A DNA stretch of 64,000 nt from Oceanihabitans gracilariae (GCF_042684485.1 NZ_JBHULM010000012.1:31166-95165), one strand, 5' to 3'. Positions 16,645 to 27,518 are shown, counted from the first letter of the stretch. A program made the numbers and translations. The notes: generated by a model from the sequence alone, not told the origin.

Positions 16645-18378
16645 ATGAAGAAAATATTTTTCTTATTCATTTTAATTACAGCTTGTAAAACCGAAAAAAG
16701 AGATTTAAATTTTGATTTCACTACTACTTTTGAAAAAAGCCAAGGTACCGAAACACCTACCTATCCTGAAGTAATAAACTATTACACAGAGCTGGCCAAA
16801 GCTTTTCCGGAAATTACTATAGAAGCTATAGGCGAAACAGATGCTGGCAAACCGTTACATATAGTTACATGGAATATTGAAAAGAATTTTAATTTTCAAG
16901 AAATAAGAAAAAACAAACAAATTTTATTCATCAATAATGGTATACATCCAGGAGAATCTGATGGTATTGATGCAACCATGCTATTATTTAGAGATCTTGC
17001 TAACGGAAAAATAGAAGCACCACAAAACACTGTTTTAGTTACTATACCTGTTTATAATGTTGGCGGAAGTTTAAATAGAAACAGTACCACAAGAACCAAC
17101 CAAAATGGTCCGAAAGAATATGGTTTTAGAGGAAATGCTAGAAACTATGATTTAAACAGAGACTTTATTAAGAGTGATACCAAAAACGCAAAAACTTTTG
17201 CTAAAATATTTCATAAAGTACAGCCTGATGTTTTTATAGACAATCATGTAAGCAATGGAGCCGATTACCAATACACATTAACCCATTTGTTTACCCAACA
17301 TAACAAACTTGGTGGTGATTTAGGAAACTATTTACACACCATTATGATGCCTAATTTAGAAGAAAAACTTGCTGCTAAAAATTGGGATATTACTCCTTAT
17401 GTAAATGTATTTAATACAGTTCCTGAAACTGGTTTTAGTCAATTTATGGATTCGCCAAGATATTCTACTGGTTACACAACGCTGTTTAATACGTTAGGAA
17501 TGATGGTAGAAACGCACATGTTAAAACCATACAAACAGCGTGTAGAAGGAACCTATGAGTTAATGAAAAGCATGCTTGAAATAACAGAAAAAGACGGTAA
17601 AAAAATAAAAGAGCTTCGTGCTAATTACAACAAAAAACTTTTAGCAAACAAAACCTACCCTTTAAATTGGCAAGTAGACACTACCAAAACTTCTACCTTA
17701 AATTTTAAAGGATTTGAAGGAGCAATGATACCTAGTAAAATCACAGGACAACAACGCTTAAAGTATGACACTACAAAACCTTTTACCAAAGAAATAAACT
17801 ATTTAAATTACTTTAAACCTACAGATTCTGTAAGTATACCTAGCGCTTATGTGATACCTAAAGGTTGGTGGAACGTAATTGAACGGTTAAAAGGAAATAA
17901 TGTAGAAATGAAAACTTTAAAAAACGATACTGTTTTAGAAGTTTCAGCTTATACCATTGACAAATACGAAACTAGAAAGCAAGCCTATGAAGGCCATTAT
18001 CCACATTATAATACTACGGTAAAATCTTCTTCTGAAAAAATCACTTTCCGAGAAGGAGACTTTATTATTAACACCAACCAGAGAGCACTTCGCTACTTAT
18101 TAGAAACACTAGAACCACAAGCTCCAGATTCTTTTTTTAACTGGAATTTTTTCGATACTATTTTGCAACAAAAAGAACATTTTTCGCCTTATGTTTGGGA
18201 AGACAAAGCAAAAGCTCTTTTAGCACAAAACCCAAAACTGCAAATAGCATTTAACACCAAAAAATCTTTTAATAAAGATTTTGCAAATAATTGGTATGCA
18301 CAATTAGATTGGCTACATAAACAAAGTGAAAACTATGAAAAAGCACATTTACAATATCCTGTTTATCGTGTAGAATAA
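16645..18378 (+). CDS. M14 family zinc carboxypeptidase, lipoprotein
   Basis: 577 residues from ATG 16645 (a TTG 14 codons earlier lies inside the predicted promoter). The signal peptide MKKIFFLFILITAC has a lipobox with Cys14, so the protein is probably envelope-bound. The M14 zinc site is visible: HPGE (His101, Glu104), a later His in IDNHVSN, and a candidate catalytic Glu in MMVETHML. M14 enzymes release C-terminal residues from peptides or process peptidoglycan peptides. The C-terminal 200 residues are an extra domain common to Bacteroidota members. The substrate is not known. Confidence 0.85.
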   Translation: MKKIFFLFILITACKTEKRDLNFDFTTTFEKSQGTETPTYPEVINYYTELAKAFPEITIEAIGETDAGKPLHIVTWNIEKNFNFQEIRKNKQILFINNGIHPGESDGIDATMLLFRDLANGKIEAPQNTVLVTIPVYNVGGSLNRNSTTRTNQNGPKEYGFRGNARNYDLNRDFIKSDTKNAKTFAKIFHKVQPDVFIDNHVSNGADYQYTLTHLFTQHNKLGGDLGNYLHTIMMPNLEEKLAAKNWDITPYVNVFNTVPETGFSQFMDSPRYSTGYTTLFNTLGMMVETHMLKPYKQRVEGTYELMKSMLEITEKDGKKIKELRANYNKKLLANKTYPLNWQVDTTKTSTLNFKGFEGAMIPSKITGQQRLKYDTTKPFTKEINYLNYFKPTDSVSIPSAYVIPKGWWNVIERLKGNNVEMKTLKNDTVLEVSAYTIDKYETRKQAYEGHYPHYNTTVKSSSEKITFREGDFIINTNQRALRYLLETLEPQAPDSFFNWNFFDTILQQKEHFSPYVWEDKAKALLAQNPKLQIAFNTKKSFNKDFANNWYAQLDWLHKQSENYEKAHLQYPVYRVE

Positions 18379-18389
18379 TAACTAAAATA

Positions 18390-18425
18390 GAAAGAGCCGT
18401 TGTAAATAATAACAACGACTCTTTC
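18390..18425. terminator. Hairpin between convergent genes
   Basis: GAAAGAG-C-CGTTGT pairs with ACAACG-A-CTCTTTC around an 8-nt loop, with one mismatch. It lies between the convergent M14 peptidase and repeat protein genes and could end both transcripts, although the T-runs are short. Confidence 0.5.
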
Positions 18426-18447
18426 AAAAGTAACTAAACAATTAAAC

Positions 18448-21400
18448 TTACTTATTGACTTGTATTTTTTTAACTACAGTTCTGTAATCTGATTGTAGTC
18501 GCATTAAATACATTCCGTTTTGTAAGGCACTAACATTTAATTTTTCTTTTCCATCATTTGCGGTATTAATTGTTCCATTACTAATTTGTCTTCCACTCAT
18601 ATCTAATAAAGTATAATGCATTACTTCATTATCAAACAAAACAATATCCATATTTAAATTATCCCTTACTGGATTTGGATACATTTTTATTTCTGTATTG
18701 TTTTCAATAAAATCCTTTTTAAAAGATTCAAAACTATTGTACGTATTTACAAAGTTATTTACTGTTTTATCATCGCTCACTCCAGTTCTGTGGTAGTAAT
18801 TAAAGAAATAACAAAACCATCTATTACTAATTACTAGATTTATTGCTCCATGTACATCAAGAGATGCACATATATTATTATCACTTATAATGTTTAACAC
18901 ATCAAAACCTGTAGTAGTTCCTGGCACAACAACACTTAAATCTAAAGTATCTGGACGATACACTAAACTATGTATACGATAGAAACCAGAGTTTGTTACA
19001 TCAAATTCAGGAGTAGCCGAAACACCTATAATAGTTAAAGAAAAAGCTTCGGTTAAAACAAATAACTGTTGGTACCCTTCTGGTATATTAGCTGCTTCAT
19101 TTTGCATTGCGTTTATAGTTGCTTGACCAGAACTCAAACAACTTATTGGGCTACTACTATACATAGTACCAGATGACGCCAAACAAACATCCATTGCACT
19201 TACTACTATTGCTGCTCCTGCTACATCTAGAGATGCGCAAATCATTCCGCCTCCTTGAAGTAACAATCCGTTTACATCAAATCCTGTGGTTGTTCCTGGT
19301 ACTACAATACTTAAATCTAAGGTTTCTGCATTGTACACTAAAGTGTGAATGGTGTAGTTTCCTGCTGCTGTAACTTCAAAATTTGGTGTTGCTGCTACAT
19401 TCTGAATTACTAATCCTTCTCCTTCGGTTAATACATATAATGCTTCATAACCTTCTGGAATATTAGCATCGCCATTTACTGTGGCAGTAAGCATTGCTGC
19501 TCCATCTGCTAAGTAAACCATATCCATATCTGCGGTAAGTGTTCCTGCGGAAGCGTCACAACTCATTACTGCTATTGCTGCTCCTGCTACATCTAGAGAT
19601 GCACAAATCATTCCGCCTCCTTGTAGTAACAATCCGTTTACATCAAATCCTGTGGTTGTTCCTGGTACTACAATACTTAAATCTAAAGTTTCTGCATTAT
19701 ACACTAAAGTGTGAATAGTGTAGTTTCCTGCTGCTGTAACTTCAAAATTTGGTGTTGCTGCTACATTCTGAATGACTAATCCTTCACCTGCAGTTAATAC
19801 ATATAATGCTTCATAACCTTGCGGAATATTAGCATCGCCATTTGCTGTAGCTGAAAGCATTGCTGCTCCATCTGCTAAGTAAACCATATCCATGTCTGCG
19901 GTAAGTGTTCCTGCGGAAGCGTCACAACTCATTACTGAAATTGCCGCTCCTGCTACATCTAAGGATGCGCAAATCATTCCGCCTCCTTGTAGTAACAATC
20001 CGTTTACATCAAATCCTGTGGTTGTTCCTGGTACTACAATACTTAAATCTAAGGTTTCGACATTGTATACTAAAGTGTGAATGGTGTAGTTTCCTGCTGC
20101 TGTAACTTCAAAATTTGGTGTTGCTGCTACATTCTGAATGACTAATCCCTCGCCTTCGGTTAATACATATAATGCTTCATAACCTTGCGGAATAGTAGCA
20201 TCGCCATTTGCTGTAGCTGAAAGCATTGCTGCTCCATCTGCTAAGTAAACCATATCCATGTCTGCTGTAAGTGTTCCTGCGGAAGCATCACAACTCATTA
20301 CTGCTATTGCTGCTCCTGCTACATCTAGAGATGCACAAATCATTCCGCCTCCTTGTAGTAACAATCCGTTTACATCAAATCCTGTGGTTGTTCCTGGTAC
20401 TACAATACTTAAATCTAAGGTTTCAGCGTTGTATACTAAAGTGTGAATGGTGTAGTTTCCAGCTGCTGTAACTTCAAAACTTGGTGTTGCTCCTACATTC
20501 TGAATGACTAATCCTTCGCCTTCGGTTAATACATATAATGTTTCATAACCTTGCGGAATAGTAGCATCGCCATTTGCTGTAGCTGAAAGCATTGCTGCTC
20601 CATCTGCTAAGTAAACCATATCCATATCTGCGGTAAGTGTTCCTGCGGAAGCATCACAACTCATTACTGCTATTGCTGCTCCTGCTACATCTAGAGATGC
20701 ACAAATCATTCCGCCTCCTTGTAATAACAATCCGTTTACATCAAAACCGGTAGTTGTTCCTGGTACTACAATACTTAAATCTAAGGTTTCTGCGTTGTAT
20801 ACTAAAGTATGAATGGTGTAATTTCCAGCTGCTGCAACTTCAAAATTGGGTGTTGCTGCTACATTCTGAATTACTAATCCTTCGCCTTCGGTTAATACAT
20901 ATAATGCTTCATAACCTTCTGGAATATTAGCATCTCCATTTGCTGTAGCTGAAAGCATTGCTGCTCCATCTGCCAAGTAAACCATATCCATGTCTGCGGT
21001 AAGTGTTCCTGCGGAAGCATCACAACTCATTACTGCTATTGCTGCTCCTGCTACATCTAAGGATGCGCAAATCATTCCGCCTCCTTGTATTAAGTAAGCA
21101 TTTACATCAAAACCAGTGGTACTACCTAAATTAATAAGACCTAAGTTAGCAGTATCAGGATTGTATACTAAAGTATGAATAGTATAATTTCCTGGTTCTG
21201 TTACCTGAAATTCTGGAGTATGAGAACCAGCTAGCAGCAAGAGCTCTTCTCCTTGTGTTAATCCATAAATTACCATAAAATCGTCAGGCACAAACATATC
21301 TCCATTTGGCGTGGCCGAAATGGTTGCTGTACCATCCATTATAGTTACAAGTTCATCATTTGCAGTAAGTGTTCCTGCATACGCTTCACAATTATTGGAT

Positions 21401-21489
21401 TGTGAAAAAGAAGTTATAGAAAAAAATAATGTAAGTATGAAAAGTAGGTTTTGTAATCTGGAGTTCCTGTTGATTAGTTTTGCTTTCAT
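18448..21489 (-). CDS. T9SS-exported surface protein built of about 122-residue repeats
   Basis: 1013 residues. A signal peptide (ending near SFSQS, about residue 30) is followed by seven related units. Units 2-6 are almost identical and each is exactly 122 residues (CDASAGTLTADMDMVYLADG ... GGGMICASLDVAGAAIAVM); units 1 and 7 are diverged. Each unit has conserved Cys residues and a beta-rich pattern. After the repeats the C-terminal 85 residues form a type A sorting domain (NTEIKMYPNPVRDNLNMDIV ... GMYLMRLQSDYRTVVKKIQV), the signal for type IX secretion and removal by PorU, whose gene is in this window. It is probably a cell-surface or secreted adhesin-like protein; its ligand is unknown. 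A strong promoter precedes it. Confidence 0.88.
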   Translation of the reverse strand: MKAKLINRNSRLQNLLFILTLFFSITSFSQSNNCEAYAGTLTANDELVTIMDGTATISATPNGDMFVPDDFMVIYGLTQGEELLLLAGSHTPEFQVTEPGNYTIHTLVYNPDTANLGLINLGSTTGFDVNAYLIQGGGMICASLDVAGAAIAVMSCDASAGTLTADMDMVYLADGAAMLSATANGDANIPEGYEALYVLTEGEGLVIQNVAATPNFEVAAAGNYTIHTLVYNAETLDLSIVVPGTTTGFDVNGLLLQGGGMICASLDVAGAAIAVMSCDASAGTLTADMDMVYLADGAAMLSATANGDATIPQGYETLYVLTEGEGLVIQNVGATPSFEVTAAGNYTIHTLVYNAETLDLSIVVPGTTTGFDVNGLLLQGGGMICASLDVAGAAIAVMSCDASAGTLTADMDMVYLADGAAMLSATANGDATIPQGYEALYVLTEGEGLVIQNVAATPNFEVTAAGNYTIHTLVYNVETLDLSIVVPGTTTGFDVNGLLLQGGGMICASLDVAGAAISVMSCDASAGTLTADMDMVYLADGAAMLSATANGDANIPQGYEALYVLTAGEGLVIQNVAATPNFEVTAAGNYTIHTLVYNAETLDLSIVVPGTTTGFDVNGLLLQGGGMICASLDVAGAAIAVMSCDASAGTLTADMDMVYLADGAAMLTATVNGDANIPEGYEALYVLTEGEGLVIQNVAATPNFEVTAAGNYTIHTLVYNAETLDLSIVVPGTTTGFDVNGLLLQGGGMICASLDVAGAAIVVSAMDVCLASSGTMYSSSPISCLSSGQATINAMQNEAANIPEGYQQLFVLTEAFSLTIIGVSATPEFDVTNSGFYRIHSLVYRPDTLDLSVVVPGTTTGFDVLNIISDNNICASLDVHGAINLVISNRWFCYFFNYYHRTGVSDDKTVNNFVNTYNSFESFKKDFIENNTEIKMYPNPVRDNLNMDIVLFDNEVMHYTLLDMSGRQISNGTINTANDGKEKLNVSALQNGMYLMRLQSDYRTVVKKIQVNK
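19194..21023 (-). repeat. Five 366-bp tandem repeats in the surface protein gene
   Basis: The word AAGC(G/A)TCACA recurs at 19551, 19917, 20283, 20649 and 21015, a spacing of exactly 366 bp each time, and the sequence between is nearly identical. The unit equals 122 codons, so gain or loss of a unit keeps the reading frame. Confidence 0.92.
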
Positions 21490-21514
21490 AATTGTTTGTT
21501 TTTCTTATTACACT

Positions 21515-21545
21515 CAAAATTAAAGAATTAAAGACCAGAAACAAA
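21515..21545 (-). promoter_or_regulatory. Consensus promoter of the surface repeat protein
   Basis: On the minus strand TTTG (21545-21542) and TAATTTTG (21522-21515) are separated by exactly 19 nt, the textbook Bacteroidota arrangement. The start codon is 25 nt downstream of the -7 element. Confidence 0.7.
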
Positions 21546-21799
21546 GTTTTTGTCTAACTTTTTTTAAAATCTTTTAGACAGAAATATCTTATAAAAAGCT
21601 ATAATACACCAGTAAAAACAGGTGTTATTCCGTGTATTTTTAAGGTAAAAAAAGTGTTACTTAGTGAAAAGCATTGTTGATTTTAGCTACAAAACCAAAG
21701 GAGTTTTAAAGATATGTATTACAGAAAAGACTGATTTGTAAGAATTAACACATCGAGAAACATCTGTTTATTAGATAGGTTTTTAATGAAGAACATTAA
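21546..21799. other. Intergenic stretch without a recognisable gene
   Basis: Between the surface protein promoter and the NUDIX terminator I see no open frame or RNA gene. It has a weak inverted repeat (ACACC ... GGTGT near 21608-21624) and is otherwise A+T-rich. Confidence 0.5.
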
Positions 21800-21822
21800 A
21801 AAGATCATTTTCATCTTTAAAA
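21800..21822 (-). terminator. Weak terminator after the NUDIX gene
   Basis: On the minus strand AAAGAT and ATCTTT form a 6-bp stem around a 7-nt loop, followed by T-rich sequence, 14 nt beyond the NUDIX stop codon. Confidence 0.4.
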
Positions 21823-21835
21823 AAAATATAATTAA

Positions 21836-22417
21836 TTACACCAAGAGTTTAATATTAGCATAACTATTCTCTAAAGCTTCTTGGCTTTCTTTAGCGTTAA
21901 GCCATGCTACTTTAGTAATTCCTTCGTTTTCTTGAGGATATAATTTTCCGGAAAAGTTTGTTTGCATTTCAAACCAATAAGTAATCTTGATTTTATGCTT
22001 TCCGTTACGTTTAAAAATGTGATACGTAGTCTGTAAGGGTTTTATAATTTTTAAACCAGCAACACCAGTTTCTTCAGCAACTTCTCTTACAGCAGTTTCT
22101 TCAATGGTTTCATGAAGTTCTGCTTTTCCTTTAGGCAGATCCCATTTATCATTTCTATAAATAAAAAGTATTTCGCCTTTATCATTAAAAACTTTTCCAC
22201 CTCCAGCAACTACATTAGGCAAGAGTTTTAAAAATTTTTTAAGGAGTTTTTCTGGGTTTTTATGTATTAACCTTACTTCTTTAAGCGAAGTAGTATTAAG
22301 TTCTTTAATAACTTTTCCAATATTCACAGAATCAAGTAAGTAGTTTTTAAAACCAGATTCTTTTTCTACTATATGCGTTAGTACTATAGGTTTGTCGCTT
22401 ACAAAAACTTGATACAT
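21836..22417 (-). CDS. NUDIX hydrolase with N-terminal extension
   Basis: 193 residues from the ATG giving MYQVFVSDKPIVLTHI; an earlier start adds 16 residues. The Nudix box (GX5EX7REUXEEXGU) spans about 97-119, beginning GKAELHE and ending REVAEETGV, with the metal-binding Glu residues intact. The first 65 residues are an N-terminal region not found in simple Nudix proteins. Nudix enzymes cleave nucleoside diphosphates linked to another group. The gene is divergent from pyrE, which hints at nucleotide metabolism but does not prove it. Substrate unknown. Confidence 0.85.
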   Translation of the reverse strand: MYQVFVSDKPIVLTHIVEKESGFKNYLLDSVNIGKVIKELNTTSLKEVRLIHKNPEKLLKKFLKLLPNVVAGGGKVFNDKGEILFIYRNDKWDLPKGKAELHETIEETAVREVAEETGVAGLKIIKPLQTTYHIFKRNGKHKIKITYWFEMQTNFSGKLYPQENEGITKVAWLNAKESQEALENSYANIKLLV

Positions 22418-22495
22418 TTTATTTAGTATGTTTAGGTTTTGTAAAAATATCATTTTTTTGCTCAAAACAAATAGTATAAAAATTAAATTTATATG

Positions 22496-22503
22496 TAGTT
22501 TTG
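22496..22503 (+). promoter_or_regulatory. -7 element very close to the pyrE start codon
   Basis: TAGTTTTG matches TAnnTTTG and ends only 4 nt before the pyrE ATG at 22508. If used, the transcript would begin at or near the A of the ATG, giving a leaderless or nearly leaderless mRNA. There is no -33 TTG at the usual spacing. Confidence 0.4.
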
Positions 22504-22507
22504 TACT

Positions 22508-23152
22508 ATGATTTTTAATAAAGACACAGCCAAAAAAACCGCAGAAGTTTTATTGCAAATTAATGCTATAAAACTTAGTCCGAAAGAACCATTTACTTGG
22601 GCTTCTGGATGGAAATCTCCTATATACTGCGACAACAGAATCATTTTATCTTTTCCTCCAATACGAAATTACATTCGTGAAACTATGGCAAAGCATATTG
22701 AATTACAATATGGTAAACCAGATGTAATTGCAGGTGTTGCTACAGGAGCTATAGGTATAGGAATGTTAGTTGCAGAGTATTTAGGACTTCCTTTTGTATA
22801 TGTAAGACCAGAAGCAAAAGCACATGGTAGAAAAAACCAAATTGAAGGATTTTTAGAATCTGGACAAAATGTTGTTGTTGTCGAAGACTTAATTAGTACA
22901 GGAAAAAGCAGCTTAAATGCTGTAAGAGCTTTAAAAGAAGCACATGCCAACGTAAAAGGAATGGTTGCCATTTTTTCTTATGGTTTTGATATTGCTACGC
23001 AAAATTTTGCGGAAGAAAACATTACCTTAAATACATTAAGCAATTATGAAAATTTATTAGATCAAGCCTTAGACACTAAGTATATTACCGAAGATCAATT
23101 AGCAACTTTAAAAGATTGGAATGCAAATCCAAGTGAATGGAACGCTTTTTGA
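22508..23152 (+). CDS. pyrE: Orotate phosphoribosyltransferase
   Basis: 214 residues. It joins orotate to PRPP to give orotidine monophosphate in pyrimidine synthesis. The PRPP-binding motif VVVVEDLISTGKSS lies at about 120-133. FTWASGWKSPIYCDNR near residues 29-44 and PEAKAHGRKNQIEG (catalytic loop) are characteristic. Length is normal. The START-like gene follows after 26 nt and is probably co-transcribed. The start codon is only 4 nt from a good -7 promoter element. Confidence 0.96.
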   Translation: MIFNKDTAKKTAEVLLQINAIKLSPKEPFTWASGWKSPIYCDNRIILSFPPIRNYIRETMAKHIELQYGKPDVIAGVATGAIGIGMLVAEYLGLPFVYVRPEAKAHGRKNQIEGFLESGQNVVVVEDLISTGKSSLNAVRALKEAHANVKGMVAIFSYGFDIATQNFAEENITLNTLSNYENLLDQALDTKYITEDQLATLKDWNANPSEWNAF

Positions 23153-23178
23153 AAACCTTTAAGTAAAAAAACAAGAAT

Positions 23179-23574
23179 ATGAAACTAGAATCTCCAAAAG
23201 TAACCTTAAATAAATCTGCTCAAGAAACCTTTGATTTTTTAAGTGATGTAAAAAACTTTGAAAGCCTAATGCCTGAAAACATTAACAAATTTGAAGTTTT
23301 AGATACCGACAAATTTCTTTTTGCTTTAAAAGGTATGCCAGAAATTATTTTAAAAAAGAAAGAAGCAGAAGCGCCAAATAAAATTGTTTTAGGTGCAGCT
23401 GGCGGAAAAATAGACTTTTCTTTAACTGCAAATATTATAGCTCTTTCAGAATCAACTAGTGAAGTTCAATTAATTTTTGCTGGTGAGTTTAATGCTATGA
23501 TGGCAATGATGATAAAAGGACCTATTAGTAAATTTATTGAAACCTTAACGGCTAACATGCCTGCAGCAGTTTAA
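23179..23574 (+). CDS. Small SRPBCC (START-like) protein
   Basis: 131 residues. The pattern begins with a strand (KVTLNKSAQETFDFLSDVKN), then FESLMPENINKFEVLDTDKF, and ends in a long helix (GPISKFIETLTANM), typical of the SRPBCC fold with a hydrophobic pocket. These small proteins bind lipids or other hydrophobic molecules; the ligand here is unknown. It sits 26 nt after pyrE on the same strand and overlaps the 3' end of the convergent birA gene by 4 nt. Confidence 0.7.
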   Translation: MKLESPKVTLNKSAQETFDFLSDVKNFESLMPENINKFEVLDTDKFLFALKGMPEIILKKKEAEAPNKIVLGAAGGKIDFSLTANIIALSESTSEVQLIFAGEFNAMMAMMIKGPISKFIETLTANMPAAV

Positions 23575-24302
23575 TATAAAAGTTTTATTTCTTTTAAATT
23601 AAACTCTTTTAATACAGCATCTTCTAAAAGTACTTGAAGATTTCCGCTTTGCGAAACAGACTGTATAATACCAGAAAACATATTACCTTCTATGTCTTTA
23701 AACGTAGAAGGTTTCTTTTTTCTAAACAAGTACTTTTCATAAGTACTCTTTAATTCTTCATAATTACCATTTTCTAAAACGGTAAAATAATACTTCAAGT
23801 TCTTAATTAAATGTATTAAAAGTTCATCTATATTATAAACGTTTCCTGTTAGGTTTATTAAAGACGAAGCTTGCGGTAAGTTTTCAAAATTGGTTTGGTT
23901 TACATTAATACCAATACCTATAATACTATCTTTAAAATTATTTTTTTTGATACTATTTTCTATTAAAACACCACAAATCTTTTTGTTTTCTGACAAAATG
24001 TCGTTAGGCCATTTAATATATAATTTAGGAACTTTATATGCTTTTAGCGTTTTTATTATGGCAAGCGCTACAGTAATACTGATGTAAAAATGTTGATCAA
24101 ATCCTAAAAAAGAAACATCTTTAAACACACTAAACATAAGGTTTTCTCCTGTATTTGCAGACCAAGAAGTTCCCATTTGTCCACGACCATTTGTTTGGTA
24201 ATTAGTCTGCACAACCGTATAATCTACAACAGTTTCTTCCGTACTTAATTTTTTTAAAAAAGTATTCGTAGAATTGATGGCATTAAGTTTGATTATACGC
24301 AT
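23571..24302 (-). CDS. birA: Biotin--[acetyl-CoA-carboxylase] ligase
   Basis: 243 residues with only the catalytic and C-terminal domains, so it lacks the N-terminal DNA-binding domain and is not a biotin repressor. The biotinyl-AMP loop NGRGQMGTSW lies near 37-46 and IKWPNDILSENKKICGVLIE carries the conserved substrate Lys. The enzyme activates biotin with ATP and attaches it to the carrier lysine of biotin carboxylases. It is convergent with the START-like gene (4 nt overlap) and divergent from rsfS. Confidence 0.93.
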   Translation of the reverse strand: MRIIKLNAINSTNTFLKKLSTEETVVDYTVVQTNYQTNGRGQMGTSWSANTGENLMFSVFKDVSFLGFDQHFYISITVALAIIKTLKAYKVPKLYIKWPNDILSENKKICGVLIENSIKKNNFKDSIIGIGINVNQTNFENLPQASSLINLTGNVYNIDELLIHLIKNLKYYFTVLENGNYEELKSTYEKYLFRKKKPSTFKDIEGNMFSGIIQSVSQSGNLQVLLEDAVLKEFNLKEIKLLY

Positions 24303-24360
24303 TATATTAGTGGTTTTAAATCTTATAGATTTTTAACACTATAAAGAACTAAAAAAATAA

Positions 24361-24368
24361 TAACTTTG
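24361..24368 (+). promoter_or_regulatory. -7 element for rsfS
   Basis: TAACTTTG matches TAnnTTTG exactly and lies 20 nt upstream of the rsfS ATG. The -33 region is weak (only T-rich). Confidence 0.5.
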
Positions 24369-24388
24369 CACAAATTTAATTCATATTA

Positions 24389-24760
24389 ATGACAAAAAAA
24401 CAAACAAATCCTGACCAACTAATTACAGGAATATTAGCTGGAATTGAAGATGTAAAAGGACAAAATATAAACATTCTAGATTTACGCGAAATAGAAAATA
24501 CAGTTTGTGATTACTTTATAGTTTGTGAAGGTACTTCTAATACACAAGTTAATGCAATTGTTAATTCTGTACAGAAAAGAGTAAGTAAAGATTTAAAAGA
24601 TAAACCTTGGCATATTGAAGGTTTAGATAATTCTGAATGGGTTTTAATTGATTATGTAAACGTAGTGGTTCATGTATTTCAAAAACACATTAGAGAGTAC
24701 TATGATATTGAAAGTCTTTGGGGAGACGCAAAAACCACAGTTATAGAAACAAACTATTAA
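24389..24760 (+). CDS. rsfS: Ribosome silencing factor RsfS
   Basis: 123 residues of the RsfS/Iojap family. It binds ribosomal protein L14 and blocks joining of subunits when nutrients are short. Family features are INILDLREIENTVCDYFIV, SNTQVNAIVNSV, DKPWHIEGLDNSEWVLIDY and VHVFQKHIREYYDIESLWGDA. ftsH follows after 30 nt on the same strand; this rsfS-ftsH pairing suggests co-transcription. Confidence 0.95.
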   Translation: MTKKQTNPDQLITGILAGIEDVKGQNINILDLREIENTVCDYFIVCEGTSNTQVNAIVNSVQKRVSKDLKDKPWHIEGLDNSEWVLIDYVNVVVHVFQKHIREYYDIESLWGDAKTTVIETNY

Positions 24761-24790
24761 AAAGGAATACCACTTTTGTGGGATATATAT

Positions 24791-26716
<1,926 letters not shown>

Positions 26717-26747
26717 ATTATTTTAATAAAATTGTTAACATTAATTT

Positions 26748-26787
26748 AAAATCTTAAATTAACCCATTGGTTAGTTTAAGATTTTTT
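26748..26787 (+). terminator. Strong terminator of ftsH
   Basis: A 17-bp stem (26748-26764 with 26769-26785, one T-G pair) with a CATT loop is followed by a T-run. The 3' part overlaps the predicted promoter of the next gene. Confidence 0.8.
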
Positions 26788-26794
26788 ATCTTTG
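26767..26794 (+). promoter_or_regulatory. Promoter of the LUD protein gene
   Basis: TTG (26767-26769) and TATCTTTG (26787-26794) are 17 nt apart, a good Bacteroidota promoter. It shares bases with the ftsH terminator. The start codon is 39 nt downstream. Confidence 0.6.
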
Positions 26795-26833
26795 AAAAAC
26801 GCTATAGCTAACGAATTAACTGCTATAATTTAA

Positions 26834-27442
26834 ATGAGTCTTTTTAGAAAAATTTTCGGTTCTAAATCTAAAACACCAGAAGAAGAACTACCATCTGATA
26901 ATCGTGGCAAATACATGCCAGAAATAAAACTACCAATAGACGAAAGGTTTACTATAAACTTTAAAACTAATGGTGGAAAGTTCTTGTATTGCGAAAATTT
27001 AAATGAGGTCTTTGATTGTATGCAACAAATTATTAATGAAAATAATTGGCAGGAAGCAAATGCCCTTGTTATAGATGAGAATTTAAAAGAAAAATTTTCT
27101 GAGACTAATTTAAAATCTACTAAAATCGTTTCGCAAGCAGAATACATGCTTACCACTTGCGAAAATCTTATAGCAATTGACGGTTCTTTACTTATTTCGT
27201 CTAATCAAATTGCTGAAAAAAAATTAAGTGAATTGCCTGATAACTTTGTTGTTTTCTCTACAACCAGTCAAATTATTGAAACTATAGGAGAAGGCCTAAA
27301 AGGAATAAAGGCTAAAAACAAACAAAAGATACCTACAAACATTACAACCATTAAGCACTTTAAATCTTGTGATGAAAAAGACTTCTTATCTTACGGAAGT
27401 AGTTCAAAAAACTTATATTTGTTGCTTTTAGAAGATCTTTAA
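26834..27442 (+). CDS. LUD domain (LutC-like) protein
   Basis: 202 residues. The C-terminal two thirds (about 80-202) resembles the LUD/LutC fold: VSQAEYMLTTCENLIAIDGS, SNQIAEKKLSELPDNFVVFS, and a GEGLKG segment. LutC is part of the LutABC lactate oxidation complex, but no lutA or lutB is nearby here, so this is a stand-alone member with an N-terminal extension (about 60 residues, basic at the start). It lies between ftsH and cdsA. I would not infer lactate use. Confidence 0.65.
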   Translation: MSLFRKIFGSKSKTPEEELPSDNRGKYMPEIKLPIDERFTINFKTNGGKFLYCENLNEVFDCMQQIINENNWQEANALVIDENLKEKFSETNLKSTKIVSQAEYMLTTCENLIAIDGSLLISSNQIAEKKLSELPDNFVVFSTTSQIIETIGEGLKGIKAKNKQKIPTNITTIKHFKSCDEKDFLSYGSSSKNLYLLLLEDL

Positions 27443-27518
27443 GATGAAATGTAAAAAACACATTTTATTAACCAACTTATAAATTACATCTTTTCTTTTA
27501 AAAAACTAAACCCAACAG

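Noticed and set aside
19173..20471. Several open frames on the plus strand that repeat every 366 bp
   Set aside because: They mirror the tandem repeats of the surface protein gene on the other strand and have no start region or family match.
19194..21023. CRISPR array
   Set aside because: The repeats are 366 bp, contiguous without spacers, and in frame with a protein that has a signal peptide and sorting domain.
18448..21489. Horizontal transfer or prophage origin of the repeat protein
   Set aside because: Its promoter is a normal host promoter, it carries a host T9SS signal, and there are no mobile-element genes around it.
23571..24302. Biotin operon repressor
   Set aside because: The protein lacks the N-terminal DNA-binding domain of the bifunctional BirA.
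26834..27442. Lactate utilisation gene lutC
   Set aside because: Only the LUD domain is recognisable; lutA and lutB are absent and the neighbours concern proteolysis and lipids.
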